DNA from: Ktedonobacter racemifer DSM 44963
GTDB taxonomy: Bacteria > Chloroflexota > Ktedonobacteria > Ktedonobacterales > Ktedonobacteraceae
DNA length: 64,000 nt
Reading direction: 5' to 3'
Assembly: GCF_000178855.1 (NCBI RefSeq)
Contig: NZ_ADVG01000001.1
Coordinates: forward strand, 3,757,481 to 3,821,480
Within the stretch, counting starts at the first letter, position 1. Each line of letters opens with the position of its first letter. The notes below the pieces were generated by a model. That model did not search any database. It had not been told where the DNA came from and worked only from the letters and a program-made list of their open reading frames with translations. The translations under genes were made by a program, and so were the position numbers. Of the stretch, positions 45,112 through 54,328 are shown piece by piece.

Positions 45112-46032
45112 ATGGACGAATCCATGAACCAGGGAGAAGAGTTCGAGCACTATCGCGTGCTGCTCTTTTCCATTGCCTATCGGATGACTGGTAGCGCGAG
45201 TGACGCGGAGGATCTTGTGCAGGAGACCTATCTGCGCTATCAGACGAGTGAAAGCTCGGAGATCGTTTCCTTGAAGGCGTATCTGACCACCATTATTACC
45301 CGTTTGGCGCTGGATTATCTGAAATCGGCTCGGGTCGCCCGCGAACAGTATATTGGAGACTGGCTGCCCGAACCGATCCTTACATTGGAGGACGAGGGAT
45401 TCCCACTAGCAGACCTTGAGCAACAAGAAGCGCTTTCGCTGGCCTTTTTACGCTTACTAGAGGCTCTCAGCCCACCGGAGCGCGCCGTGTTTCTCTTGCA
45501 TGAAGTCTTTGATTACCCTTTTAGCGAAATCGGCAGCATGCTAGAAAAAAGTCCGGCTAATTGCCGCCAGATCTTTCATCGGGCCAGGCAGGCTTTGCAG
45601 GACAATCGCGCGCGTTTCGAGCCGGAACGCCAGCGCCAGCGCCAGCTTCTGCACGGTTTTCTTTCCGCCAGTCAGGCCGGGGACATGGCGGCTCTGACCA
45701 GCCTTCTGGCTCAGGATGTCGTCTCCTGGGCGGATGGTGGCGGAAAAGTGCAGTCGATTCTCAAGCCTATCCACGGCCAGCAAGCCGTGGCGCGTTTCTG
45801 GTGTTTCTGGCTAAGTCGAGAGCGCAAAAATCAGCGATCTCTGACCGTAACGCTGGCCGAGATCAATGGCAGCCCGGCCATCTTGTTCTGGGAAGAGGGC
45901 AGCCTGGCCGTAGTCATCAGCCTGACCCTGAGCGCTGTGGGTATTCAGGAGATCTATGCTCTGCTGAACCCGGAGAAACTGACCTATCTGCAAAAACAGC
46001 TCTCCAGCGACAGCAAGACGAAGCCGCTTTGA
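45112..46032 (+). CDS. sigJ: ECF sigma factor, group 41 (SigJ-like)
   Basis: 306 residues. Region 2 is AYRMTGSASDAEDLVQETYL; region 4 is LSPPERAVFLLHEVFDYPFS ... SPANCRQIFHRARQAL. A C-terminal SnoaL-like domain of about 120 residues follows (about 180-295), which is the mark of group 41. In this group the extension controls activity in place of a separate anti-sigma factor. The divergent SDR gene carries a promoter fitting this group. Start at 45112; ATG 45124 is a less likely option. Confidence 0.9.
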   Translation: MDESMNQGEEFEHYRVLLFSIAYRMTGSASDAEDLVQETYLRYQTSESSEIVSLKAYLTTIITRLALDYLKSARVAREQYIGDWLPEPILTLEDEGFPLADLEQQEALSLAFLRLLEALSPPERAVFLLHEVFDYPFSEIGSMLEKSPANCRQIFHRARQALQDNRARFEPERQRQRQLLHGFLSASQAGDMAALTSLLAQDVVSWADGGGKVQSILKPIHGQQAVARFWCFWLSRERKNQRSLTVTLAEINGSPAILFWEEGSLAVVISLTLSAVGIQEIYALLNPEKLTYLQKQLSSDSKTKPL

Positions 46033-46115
46033 ACATCGCCAATTGCAAGGATCCTTTTTCTATATATCATGTGGCATAGCACGACTACAGGAAAACAGAG
46101 GCCTGCGGGCCAAAC

Positions 46116-46140
46116 AGGTCCATGCCAACATGGGCCCTAC
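46116..46140. repeat. GTAGGGTCCATGC palindrome family, diverged copy
   Basis: AGGTCCATGCCAACATGGGCCCTAC in two parts (AGGTCCATGCC / CATGGGCCCTAC) is an imperfect palindrome related to the copies at 8664 and 20318. A further weak hairpin (AAGTGGTTG/CAACTACTT) follows and may end transcription between the convergent genes. Confidence 0.55.
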
Positions 46141-46159
46141 AAGTGGTTGGGGCAACTAC

Positions 46160-47422
46160 TTAGATTTCGCTGGCTGGCTGGAGCGACTCACGTTTGAGCG
46201 CGCGACGCGCGAGAAAGGCCGCGCCTGTCGCGATACAGCCAAAGGCTACGATTAAACCATAGGCATAGAGAAAGCTGCCCGTACGATCAAAGATCAAGCC
46301 GATCAAGGGTGGCCCCACGATGACTGGCGGCGTGGAGACCATGCTAACAAAGCCTTGCGCCAGGCCCTTCTTCACGCTACGCAGGTTGGCCGCGCTATTA
46401 AAAACAGAGGCATAGGGGACCGTTGAACCAATGCCAATCAAGCCCAGGCCTACAGCAGCCAGCCAGGGCCAGTGAAAAGGACAGGCCAGGAGCGCGACTC
46501 CCAGGCAACCCATGGCCGTCCCCAGACGTAACAGCGTGATCGAGCGCAGCATATGACGCGCCAGGAGCCAGCCTCCCAAAGGACGGAAGAGCGTCCCAAT
46601 AATGGGCGTAAGCGAACCGATCACGCCAGCCTCCACCAGGGAGAGGCCATAGACGTGCGTCAGGTAGAGTGTGATCGTGGCCGCAATCGCGTTTCCCAGG
46701 CTAAATGTTCCCATGTGTGAGAGACCAAGCAGCCAGAGCGAAGACGAGCGCAGGGCCGTTCCCACCTGAAGCGCTCCCACCTGCTGCGTCTCGCGCTTCT
46801 CCCGTACAAAGAGCCACGCTAACGTTCCAGCGATACTGAGCACACCCCAGAAGAAGAAGCAGCCGCGCCAGCCCAAATAAGGCAAGAGTAATGGCGTAGC
46901 CAGCAGGCCAATGCCCGCTCCAAGCTGGACGGAGCCACCATACAGACCCTGCCCCAGCGTCGCGTACCTGCCCAGGCCCGCAATCACATTCGCGCCAGCC
47001 AGAAAGGCACAACCAGCGGCAAAACCAATCACGATCTGCCAGCACAGCATCCAGAGTAGATTCGGCACCAGAGGCTGCGCGAGACTCCCCACCGTCAAGA
47101 CAGCACAGGACGCCAGCAACACGGGCTTCGCGCCAAAGCGATCTGCCAGCACACCTCCCACCATATAGGTCAAAGCCATGCCCGTAAAGAGCAGCGTTGA
47201 GAAGAGTCCTACCTCGCCACTATTGATGTGGAGATCCGTCTTCATAGCAGACGCCAGGGGACTATAGTTCGTGTAGTGGATCGAGATCAAAATACCCATG
47301 CTTACAGCGACCAGGATGCGCAACCAGACGCTACTGACGCTTGTCTGCTTCTTATCCAGGGCAACTGTAGCCACAGCTTGCGCGCTCTGCGAGGACAGCG
47401 GAGAGGATTCAAAATGTGACAC
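46160..47422 (-). CDS. MFS transporter (12-TM)
   Basis: 420 residues from the GTG at 47422, preceded by AAGGAG seven bases away; an earlier GTG at 47452 has no ribosome binding site. About 12 membrane segments. A motif-A-like loop reads GGVLADRFGAKP near residue 89. The protein resembles the nitrate/nitrite- or cyanate-type MFS branch, but the substrate cannot be assigned. Confidence 0.83.
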   Translation of the reverse strand: MSHFESSPLSSQSAQAVATVALDKKQTSVSSVWLRILVAVSMGILISIHYTNYSPLASAMKTDLHINSGEVGLFSTLLFTGMALTYMVGGVLADRFGAKPVLLASCAVLTVGSLAQPLVPNLLWMLCWQIVIGFAAGCAFLAGANVIAGLGRYATLGQGLYGGSVQLGAGIGLLATPLLLPYLGWRGCFFFWGVLSIAGTLAWLFVREKRETQQVGALQVGTALRSSSLWLLGLSHMGTFSLGNAIAATITLYLTHVYGLSLVEAGVIGSLTPIIGTLFRPLGGWLLARHMLRSITLLRLGTAMGCLGVALLACPFHWPWLAAVGLGLIGIGSTVPYASVFNSAANLRSVKKGLAQGFVSMVSTPPVIVGPPLIGLIFDRTGSFLYAYGLIVAFGCIATGAAFLARRALKRESLQPASEI

Positions 47423-47634
47423 CAGGGCACTCCTTAGCTTGTTAAGAGGCACAAAATATTCTTACTTGTATATGTATCACATTCTGACGTGGGTGAGTCA
47501 TAAGCGCCACATAGTAAGCAAGCTTAAGCAACTCAATCGCCTGGTTGACGACCTGCTGGCGATTGTACATGATACAATATTAGATCAGTGAAGATCCTTT
47601 CCAGGCCATAATAGATGTGGAGGACGAAGAGACT

Positions 47635-48450
47635 GTGAAACGCCTTTTTGCCCAAAAACCGGTCGAGTCGCTACGCTGGTTCGGTAGCGAGGCCATGTAT
47701 CTGGATACCCCTAATGTCACGACCTGCGCCCATGTCACCATTGGCCGCTATGGAGGTCGGACATCTTCTGGCGCGCACAAAAATGAGGATGGGGCCTTTC
47801 TCTGCTGCGCGGGCGATTCCTCCTGGGAGTTCGCTGCATTGATCGATGGACATACAACCGCCCAGAGTACCGAGCTGCTCGTCAATCTCTTTGCCGACAT
47901 GCAAGAGACCGTCAACTCCCTTATACAACAACCGGTCGCGACCGCCTTCCCCGCGCTACAGCAACAGATCCACCAGGCATTGAGCGCTCCTGCGTTCGTA
48001 AAGCGCTGCCGCAGCCTCCAGGGAGAGGCCTCCTGCCTGGTATGCGCACGCAAAGAGCAATTTCTCTGGTGGCTCTGCATCGGCGATTGCGTCGTCTATT
48101 TGCTGCATCCCGACCTGGCCAGGCTGGGGCAATTCGCCCTCAACCAGCGCAGCTTCTTTGAATGGGTTGGACACGTCAACACCTTTGATCTTCCCATCCC
48201 CTGTTATGCCACAGGCACGCGCCAGCTACGCCCCGGTCGTAATCGCATCCTGATGCTCACCGATGGCCTGCTCGAATTCGGCCAGCATCCCTTCGAAAAC
48301 CCCTGGTATCTCTACGATCACTTCACCCAGAAACGCCAGGTAGGTCCTCTAGACCTGCGCCCCCTGGCACGCGACTCCCTCACCCGCGTCCACGAGGAAG
48401 GCGGACTCGACAGCGCCACCCTCCTCCTCTGGGACTGCGAAACCCCATAA
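47635..48450 (+). CDS. PP2C-like serine/threonine phosphatase domain protein
   Basis: 271 residues from GTG 47635; GGAGG lies 11 bases upstream, while an earlier GTG at 47617 overlaps that site. PP2C motifs are present in reduced form: SGAHKNEDGAF, ALIDGHTTA, LWWLCIGDCVVYLL, LMLTDGLLEFG and GLDSATLLLWD. The acidic metal residues are kept, so dephosphorylation is plausible, but the family fit is loose. No kinase gene is next to it. Confidence 0.75.
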   Translation: MKRLFAQKPVESLRWFGSEAMYLDTPNVTTCAHVTIGRYGGRTSSGAHKNEDGAFLCCAGDSSWEFAALIDGHTTAQSTELLVNLFADMQETVNSLIQQPVATAFPALQQQIHQALSAPAFVKRCRSLQGEASCLVCARKEQFLWWLCIGDCVVYLLHPDLARLGQFALNQRSFFEWVGHVNTFDLPIPCYATGTRQLRPGRNRILMLTDGLLEFGQHPFENPWYLYDHFTQKRQVGPLDLRPLARDSLTRVHEEGGLDSATLLLWDCETP

Positions 48451-48616
48451 CCAATCCATAGGCGCGCCGTAAATAACTCCGCTGGCAAATTGGGGAAACG
48501 CGTCCCTCTTAGGTAGGGACCACTTTGCATAATGTCCAGGCGCCTATGCGCGCTTATCCATCTGGGCGTGGTAAGATGAAGCAGATAGCTGGATTTGTGT
48601 ATGCGAGAGGAAAATT
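48451..48616. other. Intergenic region with a weak inverted repeat
   Basis: ATAGGCGC (48458-48465) and GCGCCTAT (48540-48547) frame about 75 bases containing a small GTCCCT/AGGGAC hairpin. No gene. Confidence 0.4.
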
Positions 48617-49129
48617 ATGGAAGAGATAGAGACACCACTGAAACAGCCCGTACGCTCACGAAATGTCTCCTGGGCCGATCCTCAGGCCAGTGCAGAGCTT
48701 GGCAAGCAGTTGAGCGGGCTAGCATATTTACAGGCCCTACACAATGGAGAGATCCCGCCTCCCCCCATCGCGGAACTGATGAACATGCGCCTTGCCGAGG
48801 TTGAGGAGGGGCGCGTCGTCTTTACCCTGGAGCCAGCGGAGTTTCACTATAATCCCATTGGCTCAGTACATGGTGGTGTCGCCGCGACCCTGCTTGATTC
48901 CTGCATGGGCTGCGCCATCCAATCGGTGCTTCCCCTGGGCACGGGCTACACAACCATTGAACTCAAGGTCAATTACCTGCGTGCGCTCAGTAGCCAGACA
49001 GGCCTCGTGTACGCCGAAGGCAAGATTATCCATAGAGGGGGGCGCATCGCCACCGCCGAGGGGCGCATCACGGATGCAAGCGGCAAGCTTTACGCTCACG
49101 GTACCACCACCTGCATCCTCCTGCGATAA
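48617..49129 (+). CDS. PaaI-type hotdog thioesterase
   Basis: 170 residues. The hotdog fold shows NPIGSVHGGVAATLLDSCMG, the family's catalytic helix region, and TIELKVNYLRAL, with GGRIATAEGRITDASGKLYA at the end. Members hydrolyse acyl-CoA thioesters, often aromatic ones. The sequence lacks neighbours from phenylacetate degradation, so the substrate is unclear. Confidence 0.88.
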   Translation: MEEIETPLKQPVRSRNVSWADPQASAELGKQLSGLAYLQALHNGEIPPPPIAELMNMRLAEVEEGRVVFTLEPAEFHYNPIGSVHGGVAATLLDSCMGCAIQSVLPLGTGYTTIELKVNYLRALSSQTGLVYAEGKIIHRGGRIATAEGRITDASGKLYAHGTTTCILLR

Positions 49130-49133
49130 CGCC

Positions 49134-50240
49134 CTATGGAAGGATCTGCCCATTGCGCCAGGCCAGGACGTTGTCCTGGATAAACTGGATATAGAGCCGC
49201 TCATTGTTGTGATCGGCCTGGGGCGCGTAGACCGGGATGATCTGTGCGACCGTGTAGAGATGTCCCTGGTCCAGGTATGTCTCGCGCATCAGGCGATACC
49301 AGTCCTCGATGCCCTCGGACCAGGAGCTGTACTTGCGGAAACTGCCATTGCCCTGCGTCTGCTCGCAGGCATAGCCAGCCGAACAACGGATATTACCCAG
49401 ACTATGCGTCACTGGAGCAACACCATACAGGCCATAGGTACTTTCATGGCCGAAAAAGGCCAGGGCAAAGGCAGGATCGATCCCGTAGCGCACACCATCA
49501 TCATAGATCGTCTGTCCCATTCCCCGCGCAGGCGAGTTGTAGTAAGCCAGCACGCTATCGATAAAGCCCGGATCGACGCTTGGCGCCTGGTCCATGCCAA
49601 AGCTACCATGCACGCTACTACTAGAGCTAAGATTGGTGGGACTGGTCACAGCAGGACCGGTGGGCGCAGGTGGCGTGGTCGAACCAACGTGCAGGCGCCC
49701 TGGCCCGCTCTTCTTCTCCCGGGCAGCGGTCGCGGCCAGGAGGTACTGCCAGGTACGTACTCCCGCCACGCCATCGACGCTAAGGCTCACCTGCTGCTGA
49801 TAAGCGCGTACCGCTTTCTCTGTGTCGCTACCAAAGACGCCATCGACGTTCAGGTGGAACCCCGCCTGGTTAAGCTGGTGCTGCAAGGCCATCACCGTAT
49901 AACCCTGGGAGCCGCTACTGGTGGCCTTAATAAGCTTTGGCCAGGTCAATGCACCCACCAGCCCATTCTCGCTCAAGGTATCTTTATGTTGTAAGCTCTT
50001 TACCGCGTCAGAGGTCTCCTGGCTATAGTTGCCATCGACATCGACCCCATACCCCTGGTCCTTCAGCAAATATTGAATGGCTCGTACATTCTCACCGCTC
50101 CTCCCCAGGGTATAGAGAGGCCATGAGACACTTTTCGTATTGGACGCCCAGGCCACACTACCCATGGGCGCACATACCGCGATCAGGGCGATAAGAAGCA
50201 GCCATGCTCCTCCCAGCCCTGCGAGCACTCGTCTCTGCAT
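49134..50240 (-). CDS. Secreted protein with two peptidoglycan-binding domains and a glucosaminidase-like domain
   Basis: 368 residues from ATG 50240, with AAGGATG upstream (ATG 50252 is an alternative). A signal peptide covers about residues 1-33 (LAGLGGAWLLLIALIAVCAP). Two PG-binding-1 domains follow (LGRSGENVRAIQYLLKDQGY and VMALQHQLNQAGFHLNVDGV). After a Ser/Thr/Pro linker comes a C-terminal domain with GIDPAFALAFFGHESTYG, carrying the likely catalytic Glu of an N-acetylglucosaminidase-like fold. It probably acts on cell-wall glycan. Confidence 0.85.
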   Translation of the reverse strand: MQRRVLAGLGGAWLLLIALIAVCAPMGSVAWASNTKSVSWPLYTLGRSGENVRAIQYLLKDQGYGVDVDGNYSQETSDAVKSLQHKDTLSENGLVGALTWPKLIKATSSGSQGYTVMALQHQLNQAGFHLNVDGVFGSDTEKAVRAYQQQVSLSVDGVAGVRTWQYLLAATAAREKKSGPGRLHVGSTTPPAPTGPAVTSPTNLSSSSSVHGSFGMDQAPSVDPGFIDSVLAYYNSPARGMGQTIYDDGVRYGIDPAFALAFFGHESTYGLYGVAPVTHSLGNIRCSAGYACEQTQGNGSFRKYSSWSEGIEDWYRLMRETYLDQGHLYTVAQIIPVYAPQADHNNERLYIQFIQDNVLAWRNGQILP

Positions 50241-50278
50241 ACAAATATACATCCTTGTCGAAATAATATTTACTAGTT

Positions 50279-50300
50279 GTAGGGTCCATGCAAGCTTGGA
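50279..50300. repeat. GTAGGGTCCATGC family, partial copy
   Basis: GTAGGGTCCATGCAAGCTTGGA, in two parts GTAGGGTCCATGC and AAGCTTGGA, keeps the left arm of the palindrome while the right arm has mutated. Confidence 0.6.
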
Positions 50301-50852
50301 TTACTCTGTGAAGAGATGTGGTTGTACGAAACGCGCCAGGGCTGCGATCACGCCATCGGCATAGCCACTTGTGCGCGTGAGGGCGTTGCGCGTCATCACG
50401 CCAAAGTGGCCCTCAGCCTGCTTGCTGTTCTGACGCTCAAAGACGATATCAATGACCTCACCCAGCTCCAGCCCCTCGCGAATCATCCTGACCATGCGCT
50501 CCGGCACAACCATCTTGATAGTAGAACCCAGGCCCACCTGTCCCTGGCGGTCCACGACCGCGATCCAGCCGCAGTCCAGCCACTGGTCGCCCGTGTGCTG
50601 CATCCCGCCTTCGAGGCCCACGCCATAATCCGCGTCCAAGGCAGAAATAGCCCCACTCGCACGATTACGCGCGCCCTGGATACTCTCTTCGTCACTCATA
50701 GGCTGATTGCTAACGTCAGATGGCACCTCTACCCCCTGCACCTCCCAGGCCTGTTCGGGCCATACCCGTTCAAAGGCCTGGCGCACAGCCTCTACCTTCA
50801 CCGGGTTGTGCGAGCCAACCGCGACGCGTATGACCGGGTGCATCTCTTGCAT
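50301..50852 (-). CDS. yjjX: Inosine/xanthosine triphosphatase (YjjX family)
   Basis: 183 residues from ATG 50852, with GGAGGAG eight bases upstream. VAVGSHNPVKVEAVRQAF opens the protein, then GVEVPSDVSNQPMSDEE and ALDADYGVGLEGGMQ. These are the phosphate- and metal-binding parts of YjjX, which removes non-canonical purine triphosphates from the nucleotide pool. Confidence 0.9.
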   Translation of the reverse strand: MQEMHPVIRVAVGSHNPVKVEAVRQAFERVWPEQAWEVQGVEVPSDVSNQPMSDEESIQGARNRASGAISALDADYGVGLEGGMQHTGDQWLDCGWIAVVDRQGQVGLGSTIKMVVPERMVRMIREGLELGEVIDIVFERQNSKQAEGHFGVMTRNALTRTSGYADGVIAALARFVQPHLFTE

Positions 50853-50919
50853 GGGCTTTATCTCCTCCAACTTACCATAATACATTTCTACATCTTTTTC
50901 AATATGTCAAAAAGCCATT

Positions 50920-50996
50920 TTCGCGCCTGCGGCGCTCGCAAGATAGGGGATATTGGTGTGGTGCTCGGGCGCCAGCCCGAGCACCACACCAATATC
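50920..50996. repeat. Border-plus-hairpin repeat, copy G
   Basis: The border TTCGCGCCTGCGGCGCTCGC at about 50920-50939 precedes a perfect 22-bp stem (50949-50970 with 50975-50996) with loop GCCA. The 5' arm is GATATTGGTGTGGTGCTCGG. Confidence 0.85.
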
Positions 50997-51059
50997 GATT
51001 ACTCTGAAAGGCAGAATATCGCCTACTTTGAAAGAGGCTTATATAGGCCATCTAATGGG

Positions 51060-53000
51060 CTATGCACGAAGCCAGCGGTCATACCAGGCCCGCACGCGGC
51101 GGAGCAGATCAAGCTGGTGGGCGCGCTCGCGAATACCGTGAGGCTCGCGGGGGTATACGACCATTTCTACAGGCGTTTGATAATGGCGTAACGCACGCTG
51201 GAAGCCGATAGCCTGGCTTAAGGGAACGCGTGCATCACGCTCGCCATGCAGGATCAGCACAGGCGTCTGCACCTGTTGCGTGAACGAGATGGGGCTGAGT
51301 TGCGCATGCCGGTGCGGGCCAACACCATCCCAGGGCGAGGTCTCGCCCAGCGCCTGCTCAAAGGCTGGCAGGTCGCTGGTAACCACCATCATTCCCCAAT
51401 CACTGACGCCCGCGCCCATGATCGCAGCCTTGAAGCGAGAGGTCTGCGTCACGGCCCAGGCGCTCATAAAGCCGCCCTGGCTCCAGCCGCCAATACCCAG
51501 GCGCTCTGGATCGGCGATGCCGCGCTCAATCGCGGCGTCCAGGGCCGACATGACATCCTGGAAATCGGCGCCTCCGACATCACCTCGGGCCGCAGCGGCG
51601 AACTCCTCGCCATGACCCAGGCCACCACGTGGATTGGGCATCAGGATGGCGTAGCCCGCCGTTGCCAGCCATTGCGCCCAGTTGCCCCAGCTCAGATGCA
51701 GCCCATGGTCCCAGCGACCATAGGGACCACCATGGACCAGCACAATCGTTGGTAGAGGCTGATCCGTGGTGGCCTCTGGCGGACGAATGAGGATGCCATC
51801 CATCTTCCAGCCATCGGGCGCTGTCCAGTAAAAGGCCTCCTGCTCGCCCAGTACAAAACCGGTGAAATGCTCCTGATGATGCGTGACCTGGCGTAGCTTC
51901 TGAGCCGCTTTCCCCACTTCGGCGACGCCACTCCAGATCTCAAAGGCTTCTTGCGCGGATGAACGCGTCAGGGCCACGACGGTACGGCCATCCGCCAGTA
52001 CACATGCGTGAGCGCTGCTTATATCGCTTTCACGCACGGCCTTGCTGTCAGGCAGGAGCGAGATCAATTCGCCGCTCTGTGGTTGCAAACGGCAGAGCTT
52101 CGTCTCCAGCCCCTCGGCCACTATTACCAGCACATCCTCACGTAATTGTTGTAGCTCGAAGATACAGTTGGTCTCGCCGCCTGCGAGGCGTTTTGGCTCG
52201 CCTCCACTGGCAGGAACGGCGTAGACCGCCGTGGAAGATTGATCTCGCTGTGCAGTGGCAGAGGTAAAGAGCAAGGTCTCGCCATCGGCAGACCAGGTTA
52301 GATTCGACGCGCCATAGGCAAAATGACAGACCACCTGCGGCTCACCGCCCGCAAGGGAAATGCGCTCAATAACAGTCTCCTGCACGGATGAGTTCAATTC
52401 GGGTGTCTTCCAGGTCGTATAGGCCAGTTCCCGCCCCTGAGGATGCCAGGCGAAGTTGGCCACATGCCGCTCACCCGCGACCAGCGTACTGACCTCCCTG
52501 GATGCCAGCGAGAGCAGGCGCAGGCGCGCATAGGGCCACTTTTCTCCATATACCTGGGCGTCATCCCGCTCCTTCTCGCGGCGCTCATCCTCCTCATCTG
52601 GCTCGTCAACACTGGTAAAGGCGATCTGGCCGCCTCCAGGAGACCAGGCGAACAGCACTACGCCACGCTTGTTCTCCCTGGGCGTCAAAGCCTGCGCTTC
52701 ACCACCATTGGCGGAGATAAGGTAAAGTTGAGCAGTTCCACGCTCCACGCGATCCGAGAGGAAAGCCAGCGCGTTACCATCAGGCTCCCATTGCGGGCTT
52801 TTATCCTGCACACCGCCCGCGGTAAACTGCCGGGGCGCCTCCGCGCCATCCGTTGTGGCAAGCCAGATCGCGCTCTCTGCGTGCTCATCACGTTTACATA
52901 GTGCGCCCAGGGTATACGCGATACGCTTGCCATCAGGTGAGATCTGAATATCCTGGGGAATTTGCAAGTCAACGATCAGCTCAGGGGTCAATTCACTCAT
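51060..53000 (-). CDS. S9-family peptidase (acylaminoacyl-peptidase type)
   Basis: 646 residues. The N-terminal two thirds are a beta-propeller with WD40/TolB-like repeats (ISPDGKRIAYTLGAL, WSPGGGQIAFTS, WSADGETLLFTSA). The C-terminal hydrolase has VHGGPYGRWD, the nucleophile in GIGGWSQGGFMSAW near residue 502, LILHGERDARVP with the acid, and PREPHGI with the histidine. No signal peptide, so cytoplasmic, trimming short peptides. It lies downstream of queA on the same strand. Confidence 0.9.
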   Translation of the reverse strand: MSELTPELIVDLQIPQDIQISPDGKRIAYTLGALCKRDEHAESAIWLATTDGAEAPRQFTAGGVQDKSPQWEPDGNALAFLSDRVERGTAQLYLISANGGEAQALTPRENKRGVVLFAWSPGGGQIAFTSVDEPDEEDERREKERDDAQVYGEKWPYARLRLLSLASREVSTLVAGERHVANFAWHPQGRELAYTTWKTPELNSSVQETVIERISLAGGEPQVVCHFAYGASNLTWSADGETLLFTSATAQRDQSSTAVYAVPASGGEPKRLAGGETNCIFELQQLREDVLVIVAEGLETKLCRLQPQSGELISLLPDSKAVRESDISSAHACVLADGRTVVALTRSSAQEAFEIWSGVAEVGKAAQKLRQVTHHQEHFTGFVLGEQEAFYWTAPDGWKMDGILIRPPEATTDQPLPTIVLVHGGPYGRWDHGLHLSWGNWAQWLATAGYAILMPNPRGGLGHGEEFAAAARGDVGGADFQDVMSALDAAIERGIADPERLGIGGWSQGGFMSAWAVTQTSRFKAAIMGAGVSDWGMMVVTSDLPAFEQALGETSPWDGVGPHRHAQLSPISFTQQVQTPVLILHGERDARVPLSQAIGFQRALRHYQTPVEMVVYPREPHGIRERAHQLDLLRRVRAWYDRWLRA

Positions 53001-53133
53001 GCCTGCTCCTTTACTTCTCTCTCAACACTTTTTTTTTGGCTTCTTCGCGTTTCCCCACCATCCCCTCTCCAAATGATATACGTCCCTTTGCCTGCTTCTC
53101 TCTCCCTAAATCTTCTACATAAGGGCCGATAGG

Positions 53134-53188
53134 AAAGCAGGAAGAGGGGCCTCCTACGCACGTGAGAGGCCCCTCTTCCTGCTTTTTT
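53134..53188. terminator. Hairpin terminator after ruvB-queA
   Basis: A perfect 20-bp stem (53134-53153 with 53166-53185) starts right at the queA stop codon. The T-run is stronger on the plus strand (TTTTTT) than on the minus strand (TTTCC), where it is needed. It probably still separates queA from the peptidase gene. Confidence 0.65.
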
Positions 53189-54328
53189 CTATAGAATGAG
53201 CATAGCGTCGCCGAAGCTAAAGAAGCGGTAGCGTTCGGTGATGGCCTCCTGGTAGGCTCGCTCCATTAGCGGCTTAGTCATGAAGGCACTGACCAGTAAC
53301 AGTAGGGTCGAGCGCGGCAGGTGGAAATTGGTGATGAGCGCGTCGACGGCCTGATAACGATAGCCGGGAGTAATAAAGAGGCGGGTATGGCCCTTATAGG
53401 GCACGATACGCCCCTCGTGCAGGCTGGCAACACTCTCCAGCACGCGTACCGAGGTGGTACCGACGGCAACTACACGCCCTCCGCGCGCCCGCGTCTCGTT
53501 GATCAGCGCGGCCGTGGTCTCGTCGAGTTCGATCTCTTCGCTGTGCATCTTATGCTCGCGTACATCCTCGCTCTCAACGGGACGGAAGGTATCCAGGCCA
53601 ACGTGTAGAGTCACAAACCCGGTACGCACCCCCCTGGCGCGCAGGCGCTCCAGCAGTTGGGGCGTAAAGTGCAGGCCCGCCGTGGGAGCCGCCGCCGAAC
53701 CACGAATGCGCGCGTATACAGTCTGATAACGCTCGGGATCGTCCAGGGTCTCATGGATATAGGGTGGGAGCGGCATCTTCCCAATCTCGTCGATAACCTG
53801 GCGCACATCGAGCAGGGCATAGGGATCGTTTTGTCGCTCCTGGGAACGACCCGGCACATGGAAGCGTACCACGCGCCCTCCGGCCTCGGTGCGCTCAAGG
53901 ATCTCGCCAATCAAGCGCGCCTGTTCCTCTGTCTCAGCGCCAAAGAAGATACGCGCGCCCTCGCGCAGGCGCCTTCCGGGCCTTACCAGGGCCTCCCACG
54001 TATCCTGTCCCAGATCTGAGCGCTCAGCCAGGAGCAGGACCTCGACGGCCCCACCACTCTCGGCACGCTTGCCTAGCAGGCGAGCCGGGATAACCCGGCT
54101 CTGGTTGGCGATCAGGAGATCCCCGGGCTGAAGATACTCCTCAATGTCGCGGAAGTGCTGGTGCGCCAGCGTCTCATCCTGGCGCTTCACGACAAGTAGC
54201 CGCGAGGAGTCCCGCGGCTCAATCGGCGTCTGTGCAATTAGTTCGTTTGGTAGATGATAATCAAAATCGCTGATCTTGAGATCAGGCAGGCTCTGTTGTG
54301 TTCTCTGTTCTACGGTGTTGCTGTCCAC
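53189..54328 (-). CDS. queA: tRNA preQ1(34) S-adenosylmethionine ribosyltransferase-isomerase
   Basis: 379 residues. FDYHLPNELIAQTPIEPRDS is the usual N-terminus, with GSAAAPTAGLHFTP and LHVGLDTFRPV, and the end is ITERYRFFSFGDAMLIL. QueA moves the ribosyl part of SAM to preQ1 in tRNA, forming epoxyqueuosine. The insertions between motifs are normal. The start overlaps the end of ruvB by 19 bases, so the two form an operon. Confidence 0.96.
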   Translation of the reverse strand: MDSNTVEQRTQQSLPDLKISDFDYHLPNELIAQTPIEPRDSSRLLVVKRQDETLAHQHFRDIEEYLQPGDLLIANQSRVIPARLLGKRAESGGAVEVLLLAERSDLGQDTWEALVRPGRRLREGARIFFGAETEEQARLIGEILERTEAGGRVVRFHVPGRSQERQNDPYALLDVRQVIDEIGKMPLPPYIHETLDDPERYQTVYARIRGSAAAPTAGLHFTPQLLERLRARGVRTGFVTLHVGLDTFRPVESEDVREHKMHSEEIELDETTAALINETRARGGRVVAVGTTSVRVLESVASLHEGRIVPYKGHTRLFITPGYRYQAVDALITNFHLPRSTLLLLVSAFMTKPLMERAYQEAITERYRFFSFGDAMLIL

